Part shown: in pieces, positions 1 to 6,025 of the stretch
Layout: the number at the start of each line of letters is the position of its first letter
How positions within the stretch are numbered: position 1 is the first letter of the stretch
Assembly: GCA_003451935.1 (NCBI GenBank)
Contig: DMJA01000189.1
Location: forward strand, 1-7,246
Source of the DNA: Verrucomicrobiota bacterium
Lineage (GTDB): Bacteria > Verrucomicrobiota > Kiritimatiellia > CAIQIC01 > Lenti-01
DNA length: 7,246 nucleotides
Direction of reading: 5' to 3'
Notes under the pieces: generated by a model
Databases searched by the model: none
Told to the model about the DNA's origin: nothing
What the model saw: only the letters and a program-made list of their open reading frames with translations
Made by a program: the position numbers and the translations under genes

Positions 1-96
1 CGCGTGACGCTTGTTTGCGACAAATCGCGATCGCAGGAAATCAAGGCCTTGTTGGCGAAACTGCGCACCCAGAAGGACCGGGACGCGATACTTTAA
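1..96 (+). CDS. C-terminal end of an unidentified protein (5' truncated by window)
   Basis: The first reading frame is open from the window edge to a TAA at 94-96 and gives 31 residues, starting RVTLVCDKSR and ending QKDRDAIL. The piece looks like a short beta strand followed by a charged, Lys/Arg/Gln-rich helix, which is plausible as a protein C-terminus. It ends 34 bases before the rubredoxin start on the same strand, with no terminator-like hairpin between, so the two may share a transcript. I do not recognise the family; the fragment is too short to assign a function. The frame could also be open by chance, but its codons favour G or C in third position, as in the real genes nearby. Confidence 0.5.
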   Translation, partial: RVTLVCDKSRSQEIKALLAKLRTQKDRDAIL

Positions 97-117
97 GAAA
101 CAGAACCCCCAACCAAC

Positions 118-122
118 AGGAG
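118..122 (+). promoter_or_regulatory. Ribosome binding site of rubredoxin
   Basis: AGGAG lies 8 bases before the ATG at 131. It supports that start over the upstream in-frame ATG at 11, which would add 40 residues unlike any rubredoxin. Confidence 0.75.
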
Positions 123-130
123 ACACGACC

Positions 131-289
131 ATGAAATATCTGTGCACCGTGTGCGGCTATGTGTATGACCCCGCCACCGGCGATCCCGACAGCGGAATCG
201 CTCCCGGCACCCAGTTTGAAGACATTCCCGATTCCTGGGTCTGTCCGGTCTGCGGAGTGGGCAAAGATTCCTTTGTGCCGCAAGACTGA
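131..289 (+). CDS. Rubredoxin
   Basis: This is a 52-residue small iron protein that carries single electrons in the cytoplasm, typically to oxygen- or peroxide-detoxifying enzymes such as rubrerythrin or superoxide reductase, or to other redox partners. The four iron ligands are visible as two knuckles: CTVCGY (Cys5, Cys8) and CPVCG (Cys38, Cys41). The usual core YVYDP, GDPDSGI, PGT, F.D.P..W (Asp31, Pro33, Trp36) and a final F.P are all present. Length is normal for the family (about 52-54). The start is fixed by a good AGGAG and by the canonical N-terminus MKYLC. A strong terminator follows 24 bases after the stop, so this is the last gene of its transcript. The redox partner is not in the window. 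Confidence 0.97.
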   Translation: MKYLCTVCGYVYDPATGDPDSGIAPGTQFEDIPDSWVCPVCGVGKDSFVPQD

Positions 290-312
290 GATCGGGTTTT
301 CATTCCATTCAT

Positions 313-352
313 AGCAAGCCCGGTTCCGCCATTCGGAACCGGGCTTGCTTTT
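313..352 (+). terminator. Rho-independent terminator after rubredoxin
   Basis: A perfect 15-bp inverted repeat (313-327 with 335-349, beginning AGCAAGCCCGG) extends by one more G-C pair to a 5-base loop and ends in TTTT (349-352). The stem is GC-rich in the middle and sits 24 bases past the rubredoxin stop, as expected for an intrinsic terminator. Confidence 0.93.
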
Positions 353-588
353 ACGATGCAACCCACCGACTCCGCTTATTGTGACGGCTGTTGCATTAAG
401 CATGGATGGAGGCAGCGCGCCTCGTAGTGGGGCGGAATTTCGAGGGAAATGCGACGGCATGCCGGTGCGGAAAATTGACATGGAAAGGGTCCAGGTTCGG
501 AACGCACCAACCGTTGAATTTTGGATGGCGGGAAGGCCAACCTATAGGGTGCGCGCCAGGACGTACGGCGGTGGGTATCGGGCTCGCC

Positions 589-611
589 GGAACGAATAAG
601 GAACCGAATAA
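589..611. repeat. Short tandem repeat, two copies of about 11-12 bases
   Basis: GGAACGAATAA (589-599) is directly followed by GGAACCGAATAA (600-611), which differs only by one inserted C. The second copy runs into an AAAATTCG stretch that could fold with CGAAT into a weak small stem. It is short enough to be a chance slippage product. Confidence 0.45.
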
Positions 612-924
612 AAATTCGACGTTTGGACGGCAGGTCACGGGGTACGGCAACGGATGCAATCCAGAGGCGAAGTTTGGATCTGGCCAGAAGGATTTGAATC
701 AAAACCCCGGCGGCGACCACTGAACGGCGAACGGCAGACCATAACGACAATCCATTAGAGCCAGCCCCAATTTACAGTTCGCAAATCTGGCCAAAAGATT
801 GAGGCATGACAACGGGATTGTCCATGGGGGAAGGTTTGGAAAATGAATCTCATACCTAGCGGAGCTTGATTCCGGCACGCAGATAAACCCAGTGATTTCC
901 TAAGGATTCCAAGCATTCCATACA

Positions 925-952
925 ACGTCGCATAATACATATTATGTTGCGT
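925..952. promoter_or_regulatory. Operator-like AT-rich dyad
   Basis: The core CATAATA-CA-TATTATG (931-946) is a perfect 7-bp inverted repeat around two bases. Three bases further out on each side, ACG (925-927) and CGT (950-952) continue the symmetry. Such dyads with a short centre are typical of sites for dimeric helix-turn-helix regulators. No gene start lies within 300 bases, so its target is unclear and the assignment is tentative. Confidence 0.3.
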
Positions 953-1254
953 AACGGGCGCCGTCGGCAACTACATGTGGTGGTGACTTGAAAAGAATCG
1001 GTTTTTCGGCCCCGACGATAACTTTGTGAATAACCCTGTGAATGGTGTGGATATCGCAGAATCCCGCCGCCGACAGGTTGGATGAAATGGGCAACGTTCT
1101 CAGCGCCTTTGTCCGCGAATATGCCATTCTTCGGGTTGGTGGCTATTCATGGAGATGGGGAGCAGAACCATTGGATTTGAAATTGGATTCCCCCATGCTA
1201 TTCCGCCAACATCCAACAATCTGTGCCGGATCTTTCTCGCTGGATGCCGTTGAA

Positions 1255-1300
1255 GAGGGGGACCTGGATTGTTCGGCCCAATCGGTCCGGGACTCCCCTC
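1255..1300 (-). terminator. Possible hairpin terminator or 3' structure of the TRAP operon
   Basis: Downstream of dctM (read on the minus strand), GGACC (1260-1264) and GATTG (1267-1271) pair with CAATC (1279-1283) and GGTCC (1284-1288) around a TTCGGCC loop, with a two-base bulge. GAGGG (1255-1259) and CCCTC (1296-1300) can add an outer stem across an internal loop. It starts about 18 bases after the dctM stop. No run of U follows on the minus strand, so it may be a weak terminator or an RNA-stabilising 3' structure. Confidence 0.35.
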
Positions 1301-1317
1301 CCCTTCCCGGTTCAATT

Positions 1318-2580
1318 TTATTTAACGAAGACGAGGCTCAGGGCGGGCCAATAGGTGATTAGGATCAAGATGCCCAGCATCAGTCCCATGAGGGCGAGCG
1401 AAGCGGCGGCCAGTTTCATCAGGGGCTTGTTGAGGCGCATGGCGGCGATGAACAAGTTCATGCCGACGGGCGGGGTGCTGTAGCCGATGGCGAGATTGGC
1501 CAGGAAAATGATGGCCAAATGCACCGGGTGGATGCCGTACTGGGCGGCCAGCGGCGCCAGAAGCGGAACAATGACGATCGTGGCCGTGTAGATGTCCATG
1601 ACGCAGCCGACCCCCAAGAGAAACAAATTGAGGGCGATCAAAAATATGAGCGGGTTCTGGATGCGCCCCCCCACCCAGTCGAGAATGAGCTGCGGCACCT
1701 CCTGGTCGATCAGGAAATTGGTGATGGCCATCCCCATGCCGAGGATGAGCAAAACGCCGCCGACCAGCACCACGGTGTCGCGGATGATGCTGGCGAGTTT
1801 CCGGAAGGGCATTTCGCGATAGATGAACACCTCGACGAGCAAGACATAGGCGGCGGTGATGACGGCGGCCTCGCTGGCCACCAGGATTCCGCTGTAGATC
1901 GAGCCCAGCACCACGAAAGGCAATGGAATCTCCCACTTGGATTCCCAGAGCGCGGCGCCGAGTTCGCGCAGGACAAACGGGTGGCGCGGAATCCGGGCGT
2001 GAAGCCCGGCCCAAACCCCATAGGCGCACAGCAGGCCGACCGCCAGCAACCCGGGTAGCACGCCGGCGCGGAACAGGGCATCGATGGTGACCTCGCTGGA
2101 GATGGGCTGCGCAATGATGCCGTAGAGGATGAGCGGAAGGCTCGGGGCAAACAGCACGCCCATGTTGCCGCCGCTGGTCACCAACCCCAGTGCGGCCTTC
2201 TCGCGGTAGCCGTCCTTCAAGAGCGCGGGCAGCAAGAGTCCGCCCAGCGCCACGATGGTCACGCCGGAGGCGCCCGTGAAGGCCGTCAGGAACGTGCAAA
2301 GCACGATGCATACCATGGCGAGGCCGCCGGGCATCCAGCCAAATGCCGCGCGCGTGATCCGCAGGAGGCGTTGGGACGCCCGGCTGCCGGCCAGCACATA
2401 GCCCGCCAGGGCGAACATGGGCAGCGCCTGCAGCATGGGCATGCCCGTCAAGCGCGTCAATTCGCCGATGACGATGGAGAAATCCATGCCGCTGGACCGA
2501 TAGGCCATCATTGCCAGCGCGCCGAACACAGCGAACATGGGCACGCCCAGCAGGGCAAAGGCAATCCAAATCCAGGTCAT
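1318..2580 (-). CDS. dctM: TRAP transporter large permease subunit (DctM family)
   Basis: This 420-residue inner-membrane protein is the translocating subunit of a tripartite ATP-independent periplasmic (TRAP) transporter, which drives substrate import with an ion gradient, usually Na+. Length fits the family (about 425). It is almost wholly hydrophobic with many membrane segments. Family motifs appear in order: LTGMPMLQALPMFALAGYVL (43-62), FTGASGVTIVALGGLLLPAL (101-120) then KDGY, GGNMGVLFAPSLPLILYGII (137-156), GVGCVMDIYTATIVIVPLL (323-341) and GYSTPPVGMNLFIA (366-379). The start MTWIWIAF is chosen because its ATG overlaps the dctQ stop (ATGA, 2577-2580) and GGGGAGGGG lies about 11 bases before it. 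The frame stays open far upstream through dctQ, but that extension is Pro/Arg/Gly/His-rich noise. It is the last gene of the operon. Confidence 0.95.
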   Translation of the reverse strand: MTWIWIAFALLGVPMFAVFGALAMMAYRSSGMDFSIVIGELTRLTGMPMLQALPMFALAGYVLAGSRASQRLLRITRAAFGWMPGGLAMVCIVLCTFLTAFTGASGVTIVALGGLLLPALLKDGYREKAALGLVTSGGNMGVLFAPSLPLILYGIIAQPISSEVTIDALFRAGVLPGLLAVGLLCAYGVWAGLHARIPRHPFVLRELGAALWESKWEIPLPFVVLGSIYSGILVASEAAVITAAYVLLVEVFIYREMPFRKLASIIRDTVVLVGGVLLILGMGMAITNFLIDQEVPQLILDWVGGRIQNPLIFLIALNLFLLGVGCVMDIYTATIVIVPLLAPLAAQYGIHPVHLAIIFLANLAIGYSTPPVGMNLFIAAMRLNKPLMKLAAASLALMGLMLGILILITYWPALSLVFVK

Positions 2581-3125
2581 GACGGGGTGCGCCCCTCCCC
2601 CGGCAATCCTTCTTCGGTCTTGTAGGCCAGCCAAGCGGCAGGAATGAAGGCGCGCATGGTGAAACGAAAGGCCATGAGCCAGAAGACCACGGGAATGACC
2701 ATGTAATGCTTCCAAATGGGCCAGCCCAGCAACATGGACATATCCATCTCCCGCTGGAAGCCGACATACCGACCGGCGGCCCAAGCCAGCAGGCCGCACA
2801 CCAACGCGGCAAAAAGGGAGGTGATGTGCGTCAGCCAAACCGACCAGCGGCGTGGCAGCAAGGCGGGCGCCAGGTCGATGGAGAGATGCCGGCCCAAACC
2901 GGTGGCGGCCAGCGCACCCAGCATGGTCAACCATAGCAATGCCATGCCCAGCAGGGGTTCCGCCCAGTTCAGCCCCGTGTGCCAGACGTTGCGGAGCAGA
3001 ATTTGCAGCGCCGCCAGTCCCACCATCCCGGTGACGAGCAGGGCAAGGATGAGGCGCTCGGCCCGGTCCACCCAACGGCAGACCGCCCGGAATACCTTCT
3101 CGCCCTTTCCAATCTTTCCGATCAT
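2577..3125 (-). CDS. dctQ: TRAP transporter small permease subunit (DctQ family)
   Basis: This 182-residue protein is the small membrane subunit that partners DctM and helps dock the substrate-loaded binding protein. Four hydrophobic segments are visible at about 25-44, 54-76, 95-117 and 140-160, the normal DctQ topology. Family features include QILLRNV (41-47) after the first segment, W.EPLLG (54-60) at the start of the second, and GRHLSIDL (78-85) after it, matching the usual R.g.Hi.vD. The chosen start (3125) overlaps the dctP stop by ATGA, pointing to coupled translation. An ATG eight codons upstream (3149) is also possible but has no ribosome binding site, whereas AAGGA lies about 12 bases before 3125. 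The gene ends in a second ATGA overlap with dctM. Confidence 0.9.
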   Translation of the reverse strand: MIGKIGKGEKVFRAVCRWVDRAERLILALLVTGMVGLAALQILLRNVWHTGLNWAEPLLGMALLWLTMLGALAATGLGRHLSIDLAPALLPRRWSVWLTHITSLFAALVCGLLAWAAGRYVGFQREMDMSMLLGWPIWKHYMVIPVVFWLMAFRFTMRAFIPAAWLAYKTEEGLPGEGRTPS

Positions 3126-4120
3126 GAGCCGCGGATTTCCTTCAGACATTGCTGAAGGAGATTCCAGGATTCCGCCGAAAAGACGCTGCCCACCACTTTT
3201 TCCAGCGCCTGGCTGGCGACCTGCTCAAAGGCCGCCCGCGCCTCCGGTGTTTCCTCCATGGCCTGCACCCCCTGCGTGCGCATGAATTCCAGGGCTTCGA
3301 TATCGCTCTTCCGCACCTTGGGCGACAGCAGGCGGCAATGCTTGTCGAACGTGGACTTGACGATTGCGCGATGCGGCTCCGGCACCGCGTTCCAGCTGGC
3401 GGAGGACAGGAAGACGCCGCCCATGGCGTAGGTCAGGCGCATGGTGTTGTAATAGCGGACCTTGGTATGCCATTGCACCGCGATCGCCGCCGTCGGCGGA
3501 CCAAAGACGCTCTCCAGGGACCCCGTCTGCAGGGCCGTCAGCACATCGGTGACATTGGCCGGGATGGAGGAAATACCGGCCGCGGCGAGCAACTCGATCA
3601 GCATGGGCGAATCCAACCCCCAAACTTTTGTCGCGCGCAAATCATCCAGGCTGGAAAGGGGCTTCATCCCGTAGGCATAGCTGAACCCGACCTCGGTCCA
3701 GCCCATCGTCTCGTAGCCGTTGGCCCGCGCATTGCCGTCGAGGAACGGGCGCATCTTCTCCAGCGCTTGATCCACCTCGTCGTAATTGCGGAACGCCATG
3801 GGAAACATCATTGCGCTTGAGTCGGGGCAGATCTTGCCGATGGCATAGCCCATGAATCCTCCACCTTGGAGCTGGCCCGTCTTGATTTTGAAGAGGACAT
3901 CCTTCTCCGACCCCATGATGCCGCCCGGATAGATCTTCAGTTTCACAGCGCCGGCCGTGACCGCCTCGATTTCCGTCTTGGCGTCGTGGATCGCCTGCAT
4001 CCAAATACTGCCTTCGGGCGCCAAGGTGGCCAGTTTCAGCGTCACCTGCGCGGACGCCGCATGGACAGAAAACAGGGCGGCGACCAAACTGGCCATGCCT
4101 AGGAATTTGTTGCGGTTCAT
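3122..4120 (-). CDS. dctP: TRAP transporter periplasmic substrate-binding protein (DctP/TatP-like)
   Basis: This 332-residue secreted protein captures the substrate in the periplasm and delivers it to DctQ-DctM. A classical signal peptide (positive NRNK, hydrophobic core, AASA before Gln25) precedes the mature start QVTLKLATLAPEGS. Family landmarks are YPGGIMGSEKDVLFKIKTGQ (64-83), the FPMAFRNYDEVD stretch (106-117) and DVLTALQTGSLESVFGPPTA (192-211). At 165-172 the sequence is KVWGLDSP: many DctP/SiaP proteins have Arg where Trp167 stands, and that Arg binds the ligand carboxylate. This KVW form matches a subgroup whose ligands are largely undefined, so I infer a different, perhaps more hydrophobic, substrate. 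The start at 4120 gives the clean signal peptide, with GGAAG and AAAGG just upstream. It lies 20 bases after tatT. Confidence 0.94.
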   Translation of the reverse strand: MNRNKFLGMASLVAALFSVHAASAQVTLKLATLAPEGSIWMQAIHDAKTEIEAVTAGAVKLKIYPGGIMGSEKDVLFKIKTGQLQGGGFMGYAIGKICPDSSAMMFPMAFRNYDEVDQALEKMRPFLDGNARANGYETMGWTEVGFSYAYGMKPLSSLDDLRATKVWGLDSPMLIELLAAAGISSIPANVTDVLTALQTGSLESVFGPPTAAIAVQWHTKVRYYNTMRLTYAMGGVFLSSASWNAVPEPHRAIVKSTFDKHCRLLSPKVRKSDIEALEFMRTQGVQAMEETPEARAAFEQVASQALEKVVGSVFSAESWNLLQQCLKEIRGS

Positions 4121-4140
4121 GGTCTTCCAGCCTTTCCCAA

Positions 4141-5019
4141 TCAGAACAGATCCTCGACCTGGCCGAGCAACCCTTTTGCCCGCATTTTGGCCACGGCATT
4201 CATCAACGTATATTCCGGGACATCCGGGGTGGCCGCCAGCACCTGCTTCAAAGTATTCTCGAACAGTTCCTGGTCGAACGCATACCGGGCGTAGAACTCG
4301 GCGAAGGTCACGCGATTCAGCAAATAATCGGGGCCGGCGGTCTCCATGCTGCGCTCGAAATGCCGACGGGCCTTGTCCAAGTCGCGGCCGCCGCCCAGCG
4401 GAAGCACCGTGTAGTAAATGCCATAGAACTGGTCCACGCCGCCTTGGCGGATGTCCGGCGCGAGCGCCTGCACACGTTCCATCATGGCGAGCGCCTTGGG
4501 CATTTCGCCCAGCGCGGCCGGCGAATCGGAACTGGCGATGATCCACATGACCCAAGACAGCGCCGTGGTGAACAGCGCGTCGGCGTCTTTCTTTTTAAAG
4601 CCGCGCAGGGACCGCGCGAACTTGTCTTGGGAACCCGTCACGGCCCGGGCAAAGCGCTTGTTGTGCGCCAAGGCGCGCAGGCCGTAGGTTTTGGATTTAA
4701 GGAACATGGTCTTGGAGCGTTCCTTCTGCTCCTTGTCCACGAAACCCGTGGCATAGGCCATTTGGGCTTCCGCCGCCGCGAGCAGGACGGCGGGGTTGTC
4801 GGGATGGGCCTCGGCCAGCGCGTCGAGCATGAGCAGGAAGGCCGGCGCCCCCTCGCGAACCAAATCCACGTCGTTCTGGTGCATGAATCCCGCGGACAGC
4901 TGGGAGGCCACGGGGGCGATGACCCGCGCGGCCCCCTTGCGGACCAGGGCGCAGCCTCCGGCCAGGGAGCAGGCCGCCAACAAGGCCGGCACGAGAAACA
5001 AGTTGCCATGGATTTTCAT
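4141..5019 (-). CDS. tatT: TRAP-associated TatT-type periplasmic lipoprotein (TPR-like)
   Basis: This 292-residue protein resembles the TatT family, known from Treponema pallidum Tp0956, where a helical TPR-like lipoprotein forms a trimer and works with the TRAP binding protein. The N-terminus is a lipoprotein signal, KIHGNLFLVPALLAAC, with two candidate lipidated cysteines: Cys17 (LAAC, canonical lipobox) and Cys23 (LAGGC). The rest is alpha-helical, with family-like stretches NPAVLLAAAEAQMAYATGFV (75-94), KSKTYGLRAL (108-117), LPLGGGRDLDKARRHFERSM (206-225) and a C-terminal FAEFYARYAFDQELFENTL (239-257). Its order, tatT then dctP, is the same as in Treponema. The ribosome binding site is weak (a purine-rich AAGAAAAG). 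The open frame upstream is discarded because it overlies parB in another frame and would bury the signal peptide. Confidence 0.9.
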   Translation of the reverse strand: MKIHGNLFLVPALLAACSLAGGCALVRKGAARVIAPVASQLSAGFMHQNDVDLVREGAPAFLLMLDALAEAHPDNPAVLLAAAEAQMAYATGFVDKEQKERSKTMFLKSKTYGLRALAHNKRFARAVTGSQDKFARSLRGFKKKDADALFTTALSWVMWIIASSDSPAALGEMPKALAMMERVQALAPDIRQGGVDQFYGIYYTVLPLGGGRDLDKARRHFERSMETAGPDYLLNRVTFAEFYARYAFDQELFENTLKQVLAATPDVPEYTLMNAVAKMRAKGLLGQVEDLF

Positions 5020-5070
5020 ACGGAGGCTTTTCTTACTATCCCCTCCCCCTGCAAACAAGCAAAACCTCGG

Positions 5071-5078
5071 CCCCCCCC
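5071..5078. repeat. Homopolymer tract of eight C (G on the coding strand)
   Basis: C8 lies in the 74-base gap between the parB-like stop and the tatT start. Such tracts can slip, which here would alter only leader length or spacing, not a reading frame. No convincing terminator or promoter was found in the gap. Confidence 0.5.
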
Positions 5079-5093
5079 GGTTCGAAGAAGTTC

Positions 5094-5882
5094 CTAGTCG
5101 TCCAGAAGGCCCGGGAAGGCCGCCCTCACGCGGGCGATGGCCTCTGGCGGCGCGGATTTCCCGCGCAGGACCTGAAGCAGCGCGAGGACATCGTCGCCGG
5201 CCACCTGGAACGGGTCCGTCCGCGCCTTCAGGCGCTGGACGGCGGTGCGATAGGTCAGCAGTTTCGGGGGGCGGGCCGATCCATTCGTTTTCAACGCGGC
5301 CAATGCGGCATCCAGCGTGGCCCGCTCCTGGCCCGGCGCCGCGGCCAGCACGGCCTTGCCAATGGCCTTGGCCTTGGCCCAGCTGATTTGCCCAGCCTCC
5401 AGCAGCCGCCGCACCCGGGAGTCCATGCCCGGCGCAAAGCGCAGGATGTCCTCGATCCACGCCACATTTTTGTCGAGAAACCGCGCGATGCGGCCTTTGT
5501 CCCAGTTGGCGTTGGCCATGAAGATGATGGCGTCGAAGTAGTCCGTGATGCGCGCATCCAGCCGGTCCGCGTTCAGCTTGAGGTTCAGCGCCTGGATTTC
5601 ATCGAGTTCGCCATGGACTACGCGCACGTCCACCCGGTCGAAGTAGCCGGGGTTCTGGGACCGGATGCGCCGGATGGCGTGGTGCCGATGGAAGCCCCCC
5701 ACCAGATAGAATTCGCCGGGATTCCGTTCCCAGACCACAATGGGTTCCAGCAGCCCGTTGCGGAGGATGTCCTCGGCATAGTGCGCCACCTTGGCCTCGT
5801 TCAGGGGCCGGTGGTTCGCCACAGAGGGGTGCAAATGCACTTTTTCGAACGGCACATAGTCAAATCGCTTGGTGGCCAGCAT
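5094..5882 (-). CDS. ParB/Spo0J-like nuclease-domain protein with KorB-type helix-turn-helix
   Basis: This 262-residue protein has a ParB N-terminal fold: VPFEKVHLHP (10-19), YAEDILRNGLLEPIVV (35-50), and LVGGFHRHHAIRR (60-72) in place of the usual GERR motif. LNADR (103-107) matches the ENxQR motif in its Asn and Arg. A DNA-binding helical region follows at about 127-177 (KGRIARFLDKN, then LLEAGQISWAKAKAIG), as in ParB and KorB. ParB proteins bind CTP and specific DNA sites, but the change at GERR and the absence of a ParA partner argue against chromosome partition; a regulatory role is an inference. AAGGA about 6 bases before the ATG at 5882 fixes the start; an upstream in-frame ATG at 6011 adds only low-complexity residues. 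It lies 74 bases upstream of tatT on the same strand and could be co-transcribed with it. Confidence 0.88.
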   Translation of the reverse strand: MLATKRFDYVPFEKVHLHPSVANHRPLNEAKVAHYAEDILRNGLLEPIVVWERNPGEFYLVGGFHRHHAIRRIRSQNPGYFDRVDVRVVHGELDEIQALNLKLNADRLDARITDYFDAIIFMANANWDKGRIARFLDKNVAWIEDILRFAPGMDSRVRRLLEAGQISWAKAKAIGKAVLAAAPGQERATLDAALAALKTNGSARPPKLLTYRTAVQRLKARTDPFQVAGDDVLALLQVLRGKSAPPEAIARVRAAFPGLLDD

Positions 5883-6025
5883 GGGATTCCTTTGGGTTCC
5901 CGCGCACTCTAACGGATTGCGCCTCCCGGCGAAGCTTTTTTTTGGAGGCGGCGCGGCGCTTTCATCTTTACTCTTCGCCCGGTTCCCCGTTAAATCTCGC
6001 CGTTCATTCAAGGTCTCGACAAAAC
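5883..6025. other. Divergent intergenic region between the parB-like and thioesterase genes
   Basis: These 143 bases separate the two divergent genes and should hold promoters for both. They contain an inverted repeat, CGCCTCC (5920-5926) with GGAGGCG (5944-5950), whose loop carries a T8 run (5936-5943). A smaller CGCC-TCCC-GGCG hairpin (5920-5931) just before the T8 would look like a weak plus-strand terminator, but no plus-strand gene lies upstream to need one. No good minus-strand promoter was recognised. Confidence 0.55.
5967..5995 (+). promoter_or_regulatory. Candidate sigma70-type promoter for the thioesterase-pilin-pyrH genes
   Basis: TTTACT (5967-5972) and TTAAAT (5990-5995) each match the -35 and -10 consensus at four of six bases, with an ideal 17-base spacer. 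This would give a leader of roughly 20-25 bases before the ATG at 6026. It is a match by eye only. Confidence 0.35.

Larger units (their letters stand above)
353..1317. other. Long intergenic region without a convincing gene
   Basis: About 965 bases lie between the rubredoxin terminator and the 3' end of the dctM gene on the opposite strand. Open frames exist on both strands (for example 376-750 minus, 406-723 plus, 1042-1362 plus), but none has a good ribosome binding site, a recognisable motif or the strong third-position G/C bias of the flanking genes. The sequence looks richer in A/T than the coding parts. Inside it I see a short tandem repeat (589-611), an AT-rich dyad (925-952) and a hairpin close to the dctM end (1255-1300). 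No tRNA cloverleaf was recognised. It could be decayed coding sequence, hold an untranslated RNA, or be plain spacer. Confidence 0.6.

Noticed and set aside
475..503. TTGACA as a -35 promoter element
   Set aside because: No -10-like hexamer occurs at 16-18 bases downstream (CGGAAC region).
376..750. Overlapping open frames on both strands (376-750 minus, 396-659 minus, 406-723 plus)
   Set aside because: Mutually exclusive frames, Arg/Pro/Ser/Gly-rich composition, no family motifs and no good start signals.
1042..1362. Plus-strand open frame of 106 codons overlapping the dctM 3' end
   Set aside because: No ribosome binding site, weak third-position G/C bias, no recognisable motif, and its end is antisense to the conserved dctM C-terminus.
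2581..3075. N-terminal extension of dctM to give a 585-residue protein
   Set aside because: The extension is dctQ read out of frame and is Arg/Pro/Gly/His-rich; the ATGA overlap and ribosome binding site support the start at 2580.
4121..4555. N-terminal extension of dctP to give 477 residues
   Set aside because: It overlies tatT in another frame and would bury a clean signal peptide.
4360..5097. Long plus-strand frames antisense to the TRAP genes (for example 4360-5097, 3149-3820, 1519-2058)
   Set aside because: They are shadows of strongly biased minus-strand codons, and their translations are rich in His, Gln, Arg and Gly with no family features.
5071..5100. tRNA-like GGTTCGAAGAAG motif near 5079
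   Set aside because: No cloverleaf can be drawn around it; it is the gap and the end of the parB-like gene.
5020..5460. N-terminal extension of tatT
   Set aside because: It overlies the parB-like gene out of frame and would place the lipoprotein signal internally.
5883..6011. Longer parB-like start at 6011
   Set aside because: The extra 43 residues are low-complexity and cover the divergent promoter region; AAGGA supports 5882.
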